Shown here: positions 6,277-7,817 of the stretch, piece after piece
How positions within the stretch are numbered: the stretch's first letter is position 1
Layout: the number at the start of each line of letters is the position of its first letter
NCBI GenBank assembly: GCA_023454395.1
Contig: JAEYFY010000356.1
Coordinates: forward strand, 1-7,817
From: Pseudomonadota bacterium
GTDB lineage: Bacteria; Pseudomonadota; Gammaproteobacteria; Enterobacterales; Enterobacteriaceae
DNA length: 7,817 nt
Reading direction: 5' to 3'
Notes under the pieces: generated by a model
Database searches by the model: none
Seen by the model: only the letters and a program-made list of their open reading frames with translations
Told to the model about the DNA's origin: nothing
Made by a program: the position numbers and the translations under genes

Positions 6277-6290
6277 GAGAGACAGAGCAG

Positions 6291-7028
6291 CTACTTCTTT
6301 AATGCATTAATTAATTCAACACGTTGATTTTCCATCTGTGTGATTTTGCTACAAGCTTGCTGACCAAATTGAGTAAACGCGGTTTCTTGCTGCTTCCACT
6401 CCTGATCTATAATCTTTTGGAAACCATCTAAGCTTCCTAATAATCCGCCTAAGGCTTTTTTACTGTCGCCACCAGCAGCGGCTAATAACTGTTTTTTCCC
6501 CAATTCATTAATACTGTCTTGCAACATACCACCTAGGCTGCTTTCTACGATTTCACGGCCTTTGGTTTCGACTTCTTTAATGGCTTGAGAATGGAACGTA
6601 ATGTTATTCGGCTCTATGCTGACCACTCTATCCATTTGCTGATTAAGATCTTTCTCTAATCGACTTAATCTATTGAGGATATTACTTTCTTTACCAAAAG
6701 CTTCAATCACGACTTTATCAAGTACTTTGCGAGAATCTTGCAGTTTTACCCCTGTTTCAGTTCTTAACCAAGGTACGTCTCGTCTTACTGTTGCTTGATA
6801 TTTTTTGGCTAATTCTTGTTGTTGAGGTGTCAGTGTGGCACTTTTTTCATTTTGAAATAATGTGCCATCAGGATAAATAACCATTAAACCATGTGAACCA
6901 GCAACTTCAACAAATTCAGAGGTGATGCGTAAATCATCTTTTGGCATTACAGCGCAATCAAAACTGGGTGATGCATTTGCTGTACCTGCAACAAAAAACA
7001 GTGTGACAGCAATATTTCTTAAATTCAT
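6291..7028 (-). CDS. yggN: YggN, DUF2884 family periplasmic protein
   Basis: A 245-residue protein recognised as YggN (DUF2884), of unknown function. A Sec signal peptide ends at GTANA (15-19), with AxA cleavage before SPSFDC. The mature protein begins with a small beta-rich part (about 25-60, including GLMVIYPDGTLF) and continues as a long helical part rich in Gln, Glu and Lys (about 65-245), possibly coiled coil. Only two cysteines occur, C25 and C226, near the two ends of the mature chain; they could form a disulfide in the periplasm. AGGAG (7036-7040) lies 7 nt upstream. The start is 22 bp after the glutaminase stop, so the two are probably cotranscribed. In E. coli yggN lies between ansB and yggL. 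The length agrees with E. coli (about 239 residues). Confidence 0.88.
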   Translation of the reverse strand: MNLRNIAVTLFFVAGTANASPSFDCAVMPKDDLRITSEFVEVAGSHGLMVIYPDGTLFQNEKSATLTPQQQELAKKYQATVRRDVPWLRTETGVKLQDSRKVLDKVVIEAFGKESNILNRLSRLEKDLNQQMDRVVSIEPNNITFHSQAIKEVETKGREIVESSLGGMLQDSINELGKKQLLAAAGGDSKKALGGLLGSLDGFQKIIDQEWKQQETAFTQFGQQACSKITQMENQRVELINALKK

Positions 7029-7050
7029 AACAACTCTCCTGAAAACACAC

Positions 7051-7817
7051 CTAAAAAATGGAACGCCCTACTTTGTTTGCTAATAATTCAAGTGCTGCAC
7101 AACCTGCTAATGAGTTACCTGATTTATCCAGCTCTGGTGACCAAACAGCAACCGTAAAAGCATCGGGAACAACGGCAATAATGCCACCACCCACGCCGGA
7201 TTTTCCGGGAATACCAATACGAAATGCAAATTCACCTGCACCATCATACATGCCACAAGTTAACATTAACGCATTTATTTGTCGGGTTTGTCTTGGCGTA
7301 ATAATCTGATTTTTATTACCCACACACGTACCTTGATTAGCTAAATAGCTAAAACATCGTGCTAATTCAGTGCAACTCATTTCTATTGAGCAATAGTGAA
7401 AATAAGTTTCAAGCACCGTAATAACATCATTCTCAAAATTACCAAAAGACTTCATCAAATAAGCGATTGATGCATTACGACTAAGATGCTCCATCTCTGA
7501 TTTTGCAACCACGGAGTTATAGCCAATGTCAGGAGTATCAGTAAGAAAACGGATCACTTCTAACATTCTTTGCTTAGGCGCACTAAGTCGAGATTGCAAC
7601 ATGTCAGTGATAACAATGGCACCCGCATTAATAAAAGGATTGCGTGGTATTCCTTTTTCCATTTCTAGCTGTATCAAGGAATTAAAAGGCAGCCCTGATG
7701 GCTCTTTTCCTACACGTTGCCAAATTTCATTTTCTTCATAACGTGTTAAAGCAAGCGTTAAGCTAAGTACTTTAGAAATAGATTGAATCGAAAAACGCTT
7801 ATCTGCCATACCTGATT
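7051..7817 (-). CDS. glsA: Glutaminase (serine-dependent, GlsA/YneH family), N-terminus outside the window
   Basis: The C-terminal 254 or so residues of a glutaminase that converts L-glutamine to L-glutamate and ammonia. The serine-dependent beta-lactamase-like fold is shown by the catalytic SxxK in FSIQSISKV. Further family motifs are [16 protein letters not shown], the [13 protein letters not shown] stretch with its preceding GKSG, and GNSLAG near the end. Full-length family members have about 305-310 residues, so about 50 are missing beyond the right edge. The methionine at 7809 is internal: the frame stays open upstream of it, and the family has sequence there. The stop is 22 bp from yggN. 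Assignment to glutaminase is firm; which paralogue (the E. coli YneH/GlsB or YbaS/GlsA type) is not, so the symbol is provisional. Confidence 0.93.
   Translation of the reverse strand, partial: SGMADKRFSIQSISKVLSLTLALTRYEENEIWQRVGKEPSGLPFNSLIQLEMEKGIPRNPFINAGAIVITDMLQSRLSAPKQRMLEVIRFLTDTPDIGYNSVVAKSEMEHLSRNASIAYLMKSFGNFENDVITVLETYFHYCSIEMSCTELARCFSYLANQGTCVGNKNQIITPRQTRQINALMLTCGMYDGAGEFAFRIGIPGKSGVGGGIIAVVPDAFTVAVWSPELDKSGNSLAGCAALELLANKVGRSIF

Noticed and set aside
7058..7309. Open frame of 83 codons on the + strand
   Set aside because: Antisense to highly conserved glutaminase motifs; no recognisable family.
7526..7741. Open frame of 71 codons on the + strand
   Set aside because: Antisense to the glutaminase; no support beyond being open.
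7807..7809. ATG at 7809 as the glutaminase start
   Set aside because: The frame is open to the window edge and the family has about 50 more residues before the SxxK motif, so the gene is cut by the window and not short.
1..7817. Mobile elements, CRISPR arrays, tRNA/rRNA genes or defence genes
   Set aside because: No spaced direct repeats, transposase or integrase motifs, or tRNA-like folds were seen; the genes are core chromosomal ones in a conserved order.

Overview
The window is AT-rich enterobacterial chromosome. It most resembles Proteus or a close relative in the Morganellaceae. The reasons are the low GC, proteins close to their E. coli counterparts (RuvX, YggS, RdgB, HemW, YggN), and a gene order matching the E. 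coli ruvX-yggR-yggS-yggT-rdgB-hemW ... yggN neighbourhood, with proC between yggS and yggT. The genus is inferred from memory of gene order and composition; no search was run. There is no insertion sequence, phage gene, CRISPR array or RNA gene.

Layout. Positions 3-134 (+) hold the 3' end of ruvX. Positions 182-1186 (-) hold yggR, an orphan PilT-type ATPase that converges on ruvX. yggR is divergent from the + strand run yggS-proC-yggT-rdgB-hemW (1208-5045), and only 21 bp separate the two start codons. Within that run the gaps are 14, 18 and 13 bp, and hemW overlaps rdgB by 8 bp, so it looks like one operon. It combines PLP homeostasis (YggS), the last step of proline synthesis (ProC), a membrane protein (YggT), nucleotide-pool cleaning (RdgB) and a haem chaperone (HemW). 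A bidirectional terminator-like hairpin follows at 5072-5130. On the - strand come a siderophore-type periplasmic binding protein (5167-6117), yggN (6291-7028) and a glutaminase cut by the window end (7051-7817). Glutaminase and yggN are 22 bp apart and probably cotranscribed. The binding-protein gene has its own leader.

Most of the window is conserved core chromosome, and I see no new multi-gene system. The least ordinary part is the leader of the binding-protein gene (6118-6290). It has a good Fur-box match at 6190-6208. It also has a 14-bp hairpin at 6124-6156 whose 3' arm contains the Shine-Dalgarno sequence, and a possible 35-codon leader reading frame that starts on that hairpin. Together these suggest iron control of transcription plus a second, RNA-level control of translation, which is a hypothesis. 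Other points are a perfect 13-bp inverted repeat inside the 3' end of yggR, the absence of yggU between yggT and rdgB, and a glutaminase where E. coli has asparaginase II.
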